64,000 nt of DNA from Parietaria judaica (taxonomy: Eukaryota > Streptophyta > Magnoliopsida > Rosales > Urticaceae), in the NCBI GenBank assembly GCA_954871525.1, contig OX940863.1:1960001-2024000 (forward strand). The letters run 5' to 3'. Position numbers and translations under genes: made by a program. Below are positions 22,761 to 34,186 of this stretch, piece by piece (the stretch's first letter is position 1; the number at the start of each line of letters is the position of its first letter). The notes below the pieces were generated by a model. That model had not been told where the DNA came from. It worked only from the letters and a program-made list of their open reading frames with translations, and ran no database searches.

Positions 22761-24364
22761 ATTTGAGCTCACAGCTGCATGTAAATAAATATTTTGATGA
22801 ACTTATTTAATGTCATCTATTAGTCTTTAACGTGGAAGATAAAGGGCCAACCACTGATTTTAATTATTATTACTAATGGCTAATATGTATTTTTATGAGT
22901 TAGTGTGCATGGATGCAACTATTGTTTAGTAACATAGAAGCCTCTCTTGGTATTCTATTTTTATGAAACGTGAAAATAAATGAATGAGCATCGTATATAT
23001 CACTAAAAAAATGATATAAATTTAATGTACATTATTTTTTAAATTTTGATAAATAAAAATATGAAAATTAAGATATGAGAATCTTTTTTTTTTGGGGCCA
23101 TTGTCTTCTTCCAAAATCCTTCCTTTTAACATCTATAATATAATATATATATATATAAATATAAAGGGTACTTAATTATAAGTGACCTTTGGTTTCTAAT
23201 TTTGCTATTAATGTCAATTTAATTGTACAAAAATAAACTGAAACTAATTAAATGATGAAGATAAGATATATTAGTTACTATGAAACATCAGTTACATGTA
23301 CATGTGGTAATATAGTGGTATAAATACATAATGAGGGGAGCAATAAGTGACTTAACATATATTGATTTGAATTAGAAAAATTATAAAATTTGAAAAAATA
23401 GGAATACATTCTTATCCTTGTTTTTGAGTTGTGCCATCTCTTATTTCACATACTCCTGCTGTCCTCAAAGAACATCAAACCTGGACTGATTTTGGACATA
23501 CGGGCACAAAAACAAAAACAAAAATTGCTTAGATGATCATAGTCACAAAATGTTAATACATAGAAAGAATAGAGCTTTTGGATATATGAATAGTCACATT
23601 AACAATAAAAAAAAAACGTTTTCTTTCTCTTCTTGCTAATAAAGTCAGACTAATAATATACTCAATAAACCAACGTTTTTTTTCATGCTCATAATGTTGA
23701 GGTTATTAGTCATTTTAATGATAAAGTTTATTATAATTTTTTTTAAATTCTAAATTCTAAAAAATTAGTATTTGAGCATGTCTATATGAAAGAATTGTGA
23801 TATGAATTTTTAATGAATTGTGATATAAATTTTTGGTGATATAAATTTTTGGTATTAGTGTTCATCATAAATGATATGAGTTTTTTTTTTTTTTAATAAA
23901 TGATATGAATTTTTTAATTCAAAATTCTAGAAAAATAGCATTTGAAGATGCCATTATAAACAATTTGTTGAGAAAACTTGTCTTCATGCTTTTATATATA
24001 TATAGATTGCATATGGGCATGATAAGAATTCAACATATTGATCTTGTTTTTCAAAGCTAAACAAATATCTCAAATCTCAATATTTATTTTACATAGTACC
24101 ACATCATTTTATAAGTTATAAAAAAAAAACCGTATATTTGTAGTCAATGTATACTAATAATGAATGATAATAAACTACACCTTTTAATTGTTGCCTTTTT
24201 TTTTTCTTTTACTCACCTTTTAAAAAAATAATAGTTATTAGAAATTAAATGAAAAAAAAATGAATGAGACAAAATTAATTGTTATTAGAAATAATTAAGA
24301 CTTTATTTTGTTAGTGGAAAATAAATGAGACTTTATTATTGATAAGATTTTATATAAAAAAATT

Positions 24365-24480
24365 TCTAAATTCTAAGAAAAATGAATTTCTCAATGCTTG
24401 ATTTCATTGTGTCACACCACTTGGTACTTCTTCTAAGAAAAATCAATTTCTCAATTGCTTGATTTCATTGTGCCACATCA
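24365..24480. repeat. 59-bp tandem duplication near the Helitron 5' end
   Basis: Two consecutive copies of a unit containing TAAGAAAAATGAATTTCTCA and TGCTTGATTTCATTGTG, differing at a few positions. Confidence 0.75.
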
Positions 24481-24772
24481 ACTTGTGAGTTCCTCCTTTT
24501 ATAATATATAGATTAATTAATATATATAGTAAGTTGCACCTCAGATTTCAGCTCTCAGAACCGAATAAATCATAAATATTGAAAAATGTGGCTGAAAAAA
24601 ATTATTGCAGTTGTTTTCTGAATTCTGTTCATGATTTACTGAATAAATGCCAATTTTAATTGGAAAATGAATTTAATTCAAAAGAAACTCTTTTATTATT
24701 TAGTTATTTGCCATATATTTACTAGAATAAGTTTGTTTCAAAACTATAATTATTAGCATAGTACAATTAGAA

Positions 24773-24800
24773 CTAGTGGACACACCGCGCGGCGATAAAA
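24773..24800 (-). mobile_element. Possible 3' end of a second Helitron
   Basis: On the minus strand the DNA ends CTAG before T, with a self-complementary CCGCGCGG twelve bases earlier, like the end at 19208. The body would lie to the right. The other end was not resolved; one weak candidate, an AT-rich stretch ending TATAGAT, lies near 28570. Confidence 0.4.
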
Positions 24801-25791
24801 TATATTTATTATTATTTAAATTTTGCTTTATTTATATTTTTTTTACTCTTGGATGTAATTTTTTTGTCTCTATTTTTATTAATAATATTGTATATTTCAA
24901 TAGAAAAACAGACATTCACATCAAATTTATCAATTGCTAAAAAATATTATTGCTTAAATTTATCAAATTTATCGATTCATATTGTCGTTAATATTATTGT
25001 CAATAAAACGGAATTAAATTAGGAAAATTATCGAACGGATAAAGCTCTTCATTAATATGTATAAAGTTGTATAAAGTTTTGAGAATTCACACAATGTGTA
25101 TTTCTAAATCAATCAATTAAGTGTAATTGTAAATTAAACTTTGCGAATCGATGCATCCAATAACATTAGTATAGCTCTATTGTTTTTTATAATGACGGTA
25201 GAGCGAACCATGCAAAAATCTATATTTTGGAAACAAACTTATGAGTGCAAATCTTACAACATTATAAATGTATACAAATGACGAATGATTTTTTTTTTTT
25301 TTTTATCAAGAAAATATATGGAATTATGAAAACCAACCAATTTAGTATGTCATGTAAGTTAAAGAAAATCTTATTTTCTAGATTCAAACCACCACGCCAC
25401 GAACTTTTTTGCCCGTAGACATCCTGGTAAGATGTTGCACTATCGAAATTGCGTAACCGGCATCATGTACAAAAATAAAGTACGGTGACATAATTATTCT
25501 AAATTGTTCAAAAACAAAGTACAAAATTGTTTAATTTTATTAAGTAATGCTCATGACAAAATTGTTTTATTAAGTTTGTCATAATTTTTTTTTTTTTTTT
25601 AAATAAATGATTTGTACTTTCATGTAAGAGAAAAGAGGTATGCTCAAATGTGGTAAGAAAAGTTGCTGAGAAGGTAAGACCATTTTATATGTGCTTAATT
25701 TTGAAGAACTAAATGACTCATATAATAAGTTTTCATGTAAGAACAAAATATATGTCCAAATTTAATAAGGAAAATCATCGAGAAACTGAGA

Positions 25792-25836
<45 letters not shown>

Positions 25837-28724
25837 TTCAATTTTCAACGTCAAAACAACCAAAGTAAAATAAAGAACAAATTATCAAAGTAAATCATGT
25901 CCTATTGAAATTGTTTCTCGTTACCAATATTTTTGGATCCACTTTGTGACTTCCACGAAAAATAAAATAACAAATATCATGATCAATAGAAATATGTAGG
26001 CTTTTAAGCAAAAGGAAAGAAAAAAAAATAAAAAAAAAATCAACTCGCTAATGTATTTTTGATTCTGCTCCTCGGCAACCAAGCTTCATGTGTTCGTGTG
26101 TTCATGTTGGGTCTCAAGATATCAGAGCAACAATGGTGAGGAAATTAAAAGTCACAGACGATCACCGTCAAATTCCATCTGGCCGAAATGTCAATCATCA
26201 ATCTTCACCATAAAAGATTGTTAGTAATCTAAGATTTAAGACCATCAGTAAATTATATTAACCATTTTACATATCCAGTTGTATATGGTTTAGAAAATTT
26301 TATTATTTAACAATTATGTTTCATAGAACCACAATAATCCATGAAATGTTATACTTGAACTTACATTAATTATGCAACTCTTTCAAAACATTCGATCAAT
26401 CTAAATAAGAACATATTATTAAAATAAAGTTTGGAGAGCTAACATAACTCAAAGTGAGTAACATCAAGAAAAACAATATTATCAATGTTGACACTTTATA
26501 AAGATGGTGTCTTGCCGCCAGAAGTCTTATTGGCAGTTGTACCATTTGACCAAGGGTTCCTGATTAATTAAATCGTTGGAGCTTCTATTTTTTTATTTTT
26601 TTTTCCTTTGAGATGGTCATTTTGGCGTCGGCAAATCTGCTCAAATTAAAAATATTAGTGAAATCCAATCCTTCAATATAAATATGTTGTTAATACATAA
26701 CCTTGGAAAAATGGTTATATTGTAAATCGGGATATTGGAATTATGGATGTTGTTAATGCCGTTTTTTGGATCAACGCGAAAAGCGGCCCATAACTCTGTT
26801 TTGGGCCGGGCCCAATGACCGCGCAATGGCCACGATGGGGTTGGAGCTCATTTCCTCGCCTTTGATGGGCCGAAAGTCGCTTCTGGCGTTTGGCGTTTGA
26901 GTCTTTTTTAATGCGTTTATTGGACTGAGCCTTAACATTTTTAGGCTCCAAAAAATACCCATAACAGATGTCAAAGAATCCATAAAATTTCCTAAAACGC
27001 AGAGATAAAAACCAATTAATCTTATTTCAACATAATTCGTATAGTAAATCCGGTGCTGCCTCGTAATCGAAGAAGCTTCCTCCCAGGGAATACCAGAACC
27101 TTCATCTAGCAGTACACCATTAGTTAGAACAATACCGATCTTCATATGTAGCTACTCGCATTCGTCAGAGATGGCTAATAGTACTTGTTGCTATTTCTTG
27201 AACTTCCCTGGAAGAAAAAAAAACTAAAATACAACAAACAATAAAATCAACCAAAATTCACATAAATTGAGTAGAAAAATATAGACTGTATTGTTATGAT
27301 TTGTGTGCTCCATCTAACAAAAGTCTTATTTATAAGACAGCAAATATAAAACGAAAAGGCATGGTTTTAATATGTATAAATGATAGTAGATGAATTTGAA
27401 CATTAAGAGTGAAAATGAAAAGTCTAAAAATAAATTCTATGAAGTTAAAAAGACAAAAGGTCATTCAAAAGTAATAACATTTATATAAATATATATTATT
27501 CTAACATTCATATATCCAAATAGACACAAACATATAATATATGTTTTAGAAGGAAACCGAAACCCATGAATAATAAATCAGGTTAATACTAAAAGGCACT
27601 ATTATAATTACACTTAAATGGAAATCAAACTACATGAATGTTGAATAATAATTGCACGGTCATGTTGTGAATAACTTGTGTTTGTATTCATACTTAGTGA
27701 AAAATGAGAGAATTTAAAAAATTAGGAAATGAAATCCTTGTATATAGACTAAGTGAAATATATCGAGTTTCATATCGTATTATCATGTCTATATATATGT
27801 AATTATATATATATATATGTGCGGCATATAATATGCCACTAAGTTATATACGTACTGCATATATACACTTTTAAAGCTTTAGTACTTGTACACAATCAGT
27901 AACAAAAGAATCTAAAATCTTAGCTTTCTAAAAATAATTCATCGTGACATGCACGCAATCGCAGAGAACTCATCACCAGACTCGGTCCTCAAATTTAAGT
28001 GCTCAAATTTATTTATTTATTATTTAATTAAATTTGAAAAAAAAAATTTAAATATTTTAAAAACTCTAAAAATTTACTTAGTCTTAAGGCCCGACAAAAC
28101 AAGACGAATTTATGGCCGACTATGCTCATCACACGCCTTCTATGATAAGATGACATGACACTGTATGTGTTATGAAAAACAAAACAAACAAAAAAGGATG
28201 ACGAACCGGAATCGAGAGAAGCATATTAACGATTTTTTTGTGTGTATATATTTGTGATAATCAATTTGTTTGTTTTTCTGAAATCTGAACTATTTTGAAA
28301 GATTTGGGACATATATGGACCTATTAAAGGCCTACACGTACGACACAATTCGTATGTATATATACATATATATATATATAAATATAATATGTATGTATAT
28401 TATGCCTTTAGAAAACAAAGAATATATTTAGGTTATGCCTAGCACGATACTAGTTTGAAAATACTTCTCTAAGCTACGCTACCAAAATATACCACCGGCT
28501 TGGAATGGGTTACTTTCTAGAAAATTAAAAGTTGACATGAATAATTTACATATCATATATCATTTAATATATATATATAGATATATAATAAGGAAAGCTT
28601 GGCAAACTATATAATTAATGACCTATCACATAACATCAACATAGCCACCCCAAAATCCCTTGGAACTTTATAAAAAATAATAAAGTCCCTCTCACACATT
28701 AACTGGTCTCTTGAGTTCGTCCCA
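24801..28724. other. Long AT-rich region without recognised genes
   Basis: Repeated TA tracts (25796-25830; 27800-27820; 28365-28382) and poly-A/T runs. The block 26770-27150 is less AT-rich and contains TGGGCC-type motifs and a 124-codon minus-strand frame, which I cannot relate to any family. Nothing else is supported. Confidence 0.4.
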
Positions 28725-28835
28725 GGGTGTTGTTGAGTACCGGGTTTTCCAATACTTACAGCTTCTCCCAATTCGACGAGGTCGCCGTGAGCAAGGCTCC
28801 GACCATTACACAATCGGCTGCAAATCCAAGATCCA
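28725..28835 (-). pseudogene. rpoC2: Plastid rpoC2 fragment in nuclear DNA (NUPT)
   Basis: The minus strand encodes SWIC, then [16 protein letters not shown], then SIGKPGTQ. This is the conserved plastid RNA polymerase beta'' segment in which the six residues GIIAGQ before SIGEPGTQ have been deleted and E changed to K. The match ends soon after. It is a short, decayed plastid insertion and no product is expected. Confidence 0.75.
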
Positions 28836-29231
28836 AGACGTACTCTTACAAGTAATTAAGGGGGTTACAATAAGACATATTTATTGAAATTTTATTAGAG
28901 CACGTATTTAATTAAACTAATTAATCGGAGTGGTTAAACCTTTTTTTTTTTTTTTTTTAACTTCCTACTTACCTGGCAATGGAAAAGACTAGCTATGTTA
29001 AAAGATCGTCCACACCTCTCTTTCAAAGTGGAGCGCTTGCAAACTACCTACCGCTTTGATAGAAAGTTCGACAGCAAAATTGCCAAGCAAATCCACTATA
29101 CAACTGACATTGCCCGACACGGAAAATCGTAAAAGGATTGACTCGGAATTAGTTGAAGTGTTGAACCTTATTTTTTTCATGCTCAAACTCTTACTCCCGA
29201 ATCCGAGAGGCGATGTACTTGTAATATTTAC
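28836..29231. other. Intergenic DNA between the plastid fragment and the LTR remnant
   Basis: No gene seen. A poly-T run lies at about 28940-28960. Short frames here have no family resemblance. Confidence 0.4.
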
Positions 29232-30026
29232 TGCAAAACTGTCTTTATTTGACAGTTTAGTGCAGTTATATGTTTGGCAGTATTGTTGATCATACGAATG
29301 GTCATATGTGCGATCTCCTTATACGTAAAGCGGAATTAGTCCGTTTTGGTTGAGATATTTAAGGAATTCGTTCTCCCCTATCTGCTGGTCAAATATCAGA
29401 GTTGAATGAGTCTTTGAAATTCGAATTTTGGTGGGAATACTAAGTCTAAGAAAGACTAAGTAATAATGCCTAAAATCAAGGAAAAGTGGTTATCTTGTTG
29501 AGAGCTTTGTGGAGTCTATTTAAACTCATCTAGGGCTCCCAAATCGTGCATCCTTTCACCATAAACTTCAGAGAAAATCGTTCAAGCTTACAGAGAGTAT
29601 TCTAGGCAATTTCTCACAATTTCCGTGGATCGTTCGTTGGCGTTTTCTTCCCGAGAAGAAGTCTGAAGAGGTCTGAAGCCTTCATTATCGTCAACGGAGC
29701 TGTGCATGCTTGCACACATCGACACTCGCCGGAAGTCGCCTTACCCGCTTGCCGAGTCGCCGTGTCGTCGTCATAATCAACAGGTTACAGGGCTGGTTAC
29801 ATCGTTGGTCGCACTGGTTAGAATGTATTTTCCAGTTTGTTGTTCGGTGAACAAATCGATTGTGTAACGTCCATCTTGTAATTATCAATGTTGATTAATC
29901 TGGGTGAGGGCCCCGCAGAGTAGATAGATATCGAACTGCGTTAACAAAACATCGCGTGTGTCTCTTTATTTTCGCGTATGTTTATTTGTCGTTATTTTCC
30001 GCATAACCGAAGAACGTGACGTTTCA
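29232..30026 (+). mobile_element. Putative solo LTR
   Basis: LTR-like organisation: a TATA-like TATTTAAAC at about 29517, a leader-like stretch and a GC-richer 3' part ending with TCTCTTTATTTTCGCGTA, a style common in copia LTRs. Taking TG at 29232 and CA at 30026 as ends, the flanks are a 5-bp direct repeat TTTAC (29227-29231 and 30027-30031). The terminal inverted repeat is weak and no second LTR is present, so the limits are provisional. Confidence 0.45.
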
Positions 30027-30031
30027 TTTAC

Positions 30032-32538
30032 CAAGCACATTGTTAGGTTAGGTGAATTAATCGCTTCATTAACAATGTCATTAGCTACTCTCCTCTAAAT
30101 CTCAATATACTCCGTGTTTTGGGACCATATAAAACATTTACCTTTTTCATAGTTTTAATTATTTATTCAAGTTTTGAATTATTTATGATCATTTGCTGAC
30201 ATCACGAGTCAAATTTCGGCTGCAAAATAGCATCATCATTTTTTAGTAGTAGTTATTAAAAAATTATCATTGAACTTGAATAAGAGAAATACATATAAAT
30301 GAAATAATCAACAAGTTTATTGATATTTTAATGAAGATGATTCCATATAGTGAATGTATACAATTTAGCCGGTGCCGATCATTTGCAAGTGAATGGCTAC
30401 AATGCGTCAACCCATCAAAACTATGTAAGCATATAAATATAAAATAATAAAAAATTATAAATAAGATTTAAAAATGATGATGTTACATTACAATTACAAT
30501 TATTTATCATTGATTTATTTGGACGGTATATATATAGCCTATTAGTCTGCGTTGCACACGTGTAAGTGTAAGTATGAACCCTTCTTCGGGACTATATATG
30601 ATGTTTGATAATATAAAAATACGAGTGTCCTAGCTTAGAAACCTTCAATATTTCAACTTCAGTCATATAAAAATTAATTAATTAATTAAGTTAATTTTGA
30701 TGTAGCTTTGGGACTTCTGATATGTTCATACCTTTGAATAGAAGGGCGTGAAGTTAACAGTTTACACGTCCTACTCGTGACAAGGAAAAGCCATATTGAA
30801 AATGTGCGGAAATTATTGTACTTATTTTAATGTCGTTTATTAGATCTCGTGATGAAAAAGCTTGCCCAATATCATAAAGTCAACCCTGGGCCACAAACAA
30901 TGAAGCTGAATGCCACGTGTCTGTTTCTCATCTGTTCAAACTTTCTGTACTGGTCCACTCCTGCCGTTTCCCTTGCTAACGTGGATAGATCTAAGCCGTC
31001 GATCACAACTTACAACTACAATGCGAAAAGAGTTTGACTTTTCTAAAAATTAAGAAATAAATTTGAGAGGGACACTTTTACAAAACATGAATTACACTAT
31101 GATTTATAAAACTTACACTATACAATATATGACTTTCGTTCGATTTTTTTGTTGTTAAAAACACCCTTATACTGTTTTGTCCACAAAACATATCAAAATC
31201 CAGAGAGATCGAAGAAATACTTGGGCCAATTTAATTTTGACTTTTAAAACTAGTCTTATAATAAGGCTCTCGGTGGCGGATGGATATTACAAACAAAACA
31301 AATATTAAATACTACGGCAGAGGTATACAATATAGAGTTAAAAAAAAAAAAAGAGTTGACGTTAGGGATTTATCGATGAGAATCACTGGCGCAACACGAG
31401 CCACGAACGTATGCAAGTGTTGCACTTCAATTTCCTTAAAAAAAACTTATGTTATTTGACGTGGCTTCTTAACACTGTTAATAAATTTATCACATTATTA
31501 AAATTAGTTACTAATTATAGTACATTTTTTGTGCTTCACCTTAATTGAAAATTTTGTTACAATAGAAACACATTTTAAAGATAATAAAATAAAATAAAAA
31601 CTGATAAAATCAAACAAAATTACAAACTTAGAGGGACCACAAGACCCTTTGAAATTATTGCCGGTTTTTTTTTTCTTCTTCTGGATTCCCGTCCCAGTTT
31701 CACCCATATATATTTATTTTCAATAACTTTCTTGATCATTCTGAGTTAGATAGAAAATTATATGTATATTCTTATTTGGTCTCATTTGAAAGCGTCCAAT
31801 TCCATGTGATTAGCGGCAAAGTTGTTTATTCATAAAAGAATAGAATAATAGTTTGAAAAGTAACAATGACTTATATTTATATACGTGTGATTGCGAAGGT
31901 GTGAAAACAATATATAAAAAAGATTTGTTAGTTGAGTTCGAGAATTTTTGTGGGCTATATAAAATAAATAATCCAATATAAACAATTATTAATCGCTTTC
32001 TAGTGAGAACATTATTTGATTGTAAAGTAGTATGTTGTCCTCACACTTTAGATTGGAAAATAAGTATTAGTGCTATCAAATCCTTCTAATATATTTCTTT
32101 AATTAGAAGCAATCTCTATGATATGCACCTTTGAGTTGATTTATATATTTAATTTGTGAATAATTAGCTAAATGATTTGTGCCCCTTCACTATTTTAGGT
32201 TGGTAAATTATATAATTGCTAAATATATTGCCACATCACACACGTAATGAGCAAATAATTGTCATATTTTAAATACGAATTAATTATTTTAAATACGGAA
32301 TAGTTAACTAATAATTACCGTGGTAAATGGGGATTTTTTTAATTAAATTTATCATGACATGTCACTATTATTAGAGGGTTCAAACTTTAGAGTAAATTAG
32401 AAGCAACAACTATAATTATTGATGCACATTGCTTCCAAATAGTTGGTTAATGCTCAATGATTTAAATTCGACAGCTGAGACATCAACATCTTATGATATT
32501 AGCATAGATTATATGCACAAAATCAATATTGCCAATTA

Positions 32539-32591
<53 letters not shown>

Positions 32592-33342
32592 TGATACAAC
32601 ATGTCAATGTTGATCTAGTAACTTCCACATGTTATGGAAAATCTCTTTCATCTTTCATTTGGTGAAGAAATCATCATAATATGTGATTGAAAGCTCCATT
32701 TTATGTCCACATGATATTACTCTAAAAAATATGAACAAATTGAATTAATATATATATACACATATATAAACAAATTAAACTACTAACTTGATGCAAAATT
32801 AGTGCGATTTCCTTCTCTTATTGAAACGTGGTTGCTTTGCTTCTCAAAATGAAACCCTCCGTAAATAAAATAACTATTTTCATACCAAAATAATTAAATT
32901 ACATGCTAGTTTATCGTACAAATAGTCTTGAAATTCAATATATTTTTATTTTAATATCAAAAGTTACCAAAATCGGTCTCATAACGCGGTGTCCACGAGG
33001 CATATTCCGGGCCATTTTTATTAGGTTTAGAGCCACGTCATCAGATCACCACCTAAGCAATGAAAAAAACCTGCTTTGTTTTTTCCGCCACGTCATCATC
33101 ACACGCTCTAATGGCAAACTCACTCGGAGAAGAAATAAAATAAAAAAAGTAAATACAAAACTAAAAAAACAAGAGCGAGTAGTCAAAATTACGAAACAAA
33201 CAATGATAGATTTAATTGAAAAAAAACGTGTTAATTAAAATATTAAATACACTTTGAACTCGTCGTACACTCATATATATTAGCTATCAATTAATACCCG
33301 GGGCAATTTCGTAATATCAAATTCGTCTCGTCGTCACGTCGA
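30032..33342. other. AT-rich intergenic region
   Basis: No gene recognised. It contains a TA microsatellite at about 32541-32586 and many poly-A/T runs. Short frames at 30849 and 32903 lack family features and codon structure. Confidence 0.45.
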
Positions 33343-33352
33343 TATATAAATA
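33343..33352 (+). promoter_or_regulatory. TATA box of the DUF1685 gene
   Basis: TATATAAATA about 95 bp ahead of the start codon at 33446, followed by an A/C-rich leader. Confidence 0.6.
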
Positions 33353-33445
33353 GACACAGCCGTTTCGAGATCGAAGTTCCATATACAGAAGAAAACAACA
33401 CATAATACACATATACATACACTCACTCAGAATCATTAGCCGCCA

Positions 33446-34186
33446 TTGATGGAGGCTGAGAAACTCCTGAACCTCTACGAGTTTTTCTGGTTCGAACGCG
33501 CAATCCTCAACAACAACAACAACAACAACGCCATGGAAACGAAGACCTCGTTAATCTCCGAAAACACCAAACCAGAAGAGACTCTGAAGAAAAGTCCGAT
33601 CCTCAACCACAAGAGGTCCATGAGCGAGCAGATAAGCTCCTCCATTAGCTTCGATTCGGAGTTTTCGCCGCCGCCAAAGCTCGAGACGATTCCGTCTGGA
33701 ATCGAAATCCCGGGGTTCGAGAGCCCGGAGCTGATCAAAGCGCTCCGATTCACGGAGCCGCCGAGGAAGAACAGAGCGGAGAGGAGAAAGAGAAGGAACC
33801 ACGAGAGCAAGAGCCTGTCGGAGCTGGAGTTCGAGGAGGTGAAAGGATTCATGGATCTAGGGTTCGTGTTCTCCGAGGAAGACAAGGATTCGAGCTTGGC
33901 GTCGATAATTCCCGGTCTCCAAAGGCTCGGGAATCACGAACACGACGACAAACACGACGCGGAAGAAAGGAAACGCGAGGAAGAGGAGGAAGACGATTTC
34001 GGTACCGGTTTCGATGAATCTCCGACGGTTTCTCGGCCGTATCTGTCGGAAGCTTGGGAGGTTCTGGATCTGAAGCCGAAGAAGGAGCCATTGATGAAGT
34101 GGAGGTTTCCTCCTCTGAGCAACGAGATCGACATGAAGGACAGTCTCCGGTGGTGGGCCCACACGGTGGCCTCCACCGTTAGATGA
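33446..34186 (+). CDS. DUF1685 family protein, single exon
   Basis: 246 codons, intact. After an Asn run (about residues 22-28) and a Ser-rich stretch (KRSMSEQISSSISF), the conserved parts of the DUF1685 family are seen: LSELEFEEVKGFMDLGFVFS in the middle and a C-terminal DSLRWWAHTVASTVR. Between them lies an acidic, Glu/Asp-rich linker, and a basic RKNRAERRKRRN stretch near residues 105-116 could act as a nuclear signal. Family knowledge: small plant-specific proteins of unknown biochemical role, so no function is given. The start is the first ATG after the TATA box; Met30 is an alternative. Confidence 0.88.
   Translation: MMEAEKLLNLYEFFWFERAILNNNNNNNAMETKTSLISENTKPEETLKKSPILNHKRSMSEQISSSISFDSEFSPPPKLETIPSGIEIPGFESPELIKALRFTEPPRKNRAERRKRRNHESKSLSELEFEEVKGFMDLGFVFSEEDKDSSLASIIPGLQRLGNHEHDDKHDAEERKREEEEEDDFGTGFDESPTVSRPYLSEAWEVLDLKPKKEPLMKWRFPPLSNEIDMKDSLRWWAHTVASTVR

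Larger units (their letters stand above)
19208..24512 (-). mobile_element. Non-autonomous Helitron, about 5.3 kb
   Basis: Read on the minus strand, the element starts TCTATATATTATAAAAGGAGG at its right end (24512), typical of plant Helitron 5' ends, and finishes CTAG at 19208. Eleven bases before that end lies a perfect 8-bp hairpin, CACCGCGC-GAA-GCGCGGTG. The flanks are A on the left (19207) and T on the right (24513), as required for insertion between A and T. The interior is AT-rich and has no Rep/helicase frame, so it depends on an autonomous relative. Other sequences like Helitron 5' starts (for example near 21077 and 24013) suggest nested copies, so the outer limits could mix two elements. 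Confidence 0.72.

Noticed and set aside
23131..23170. Plus-strand Helitron start (TCTATAATATAATATA)
   Set aside because: No matching hairpin plus CTRR end on the plus strand; AT-rich DNA gives such starts by chance.
26771..27145. 124-codon minus-strand frame
   Set aside because: No domain, signal or splice context; kept only as a note in the intergenic entry.
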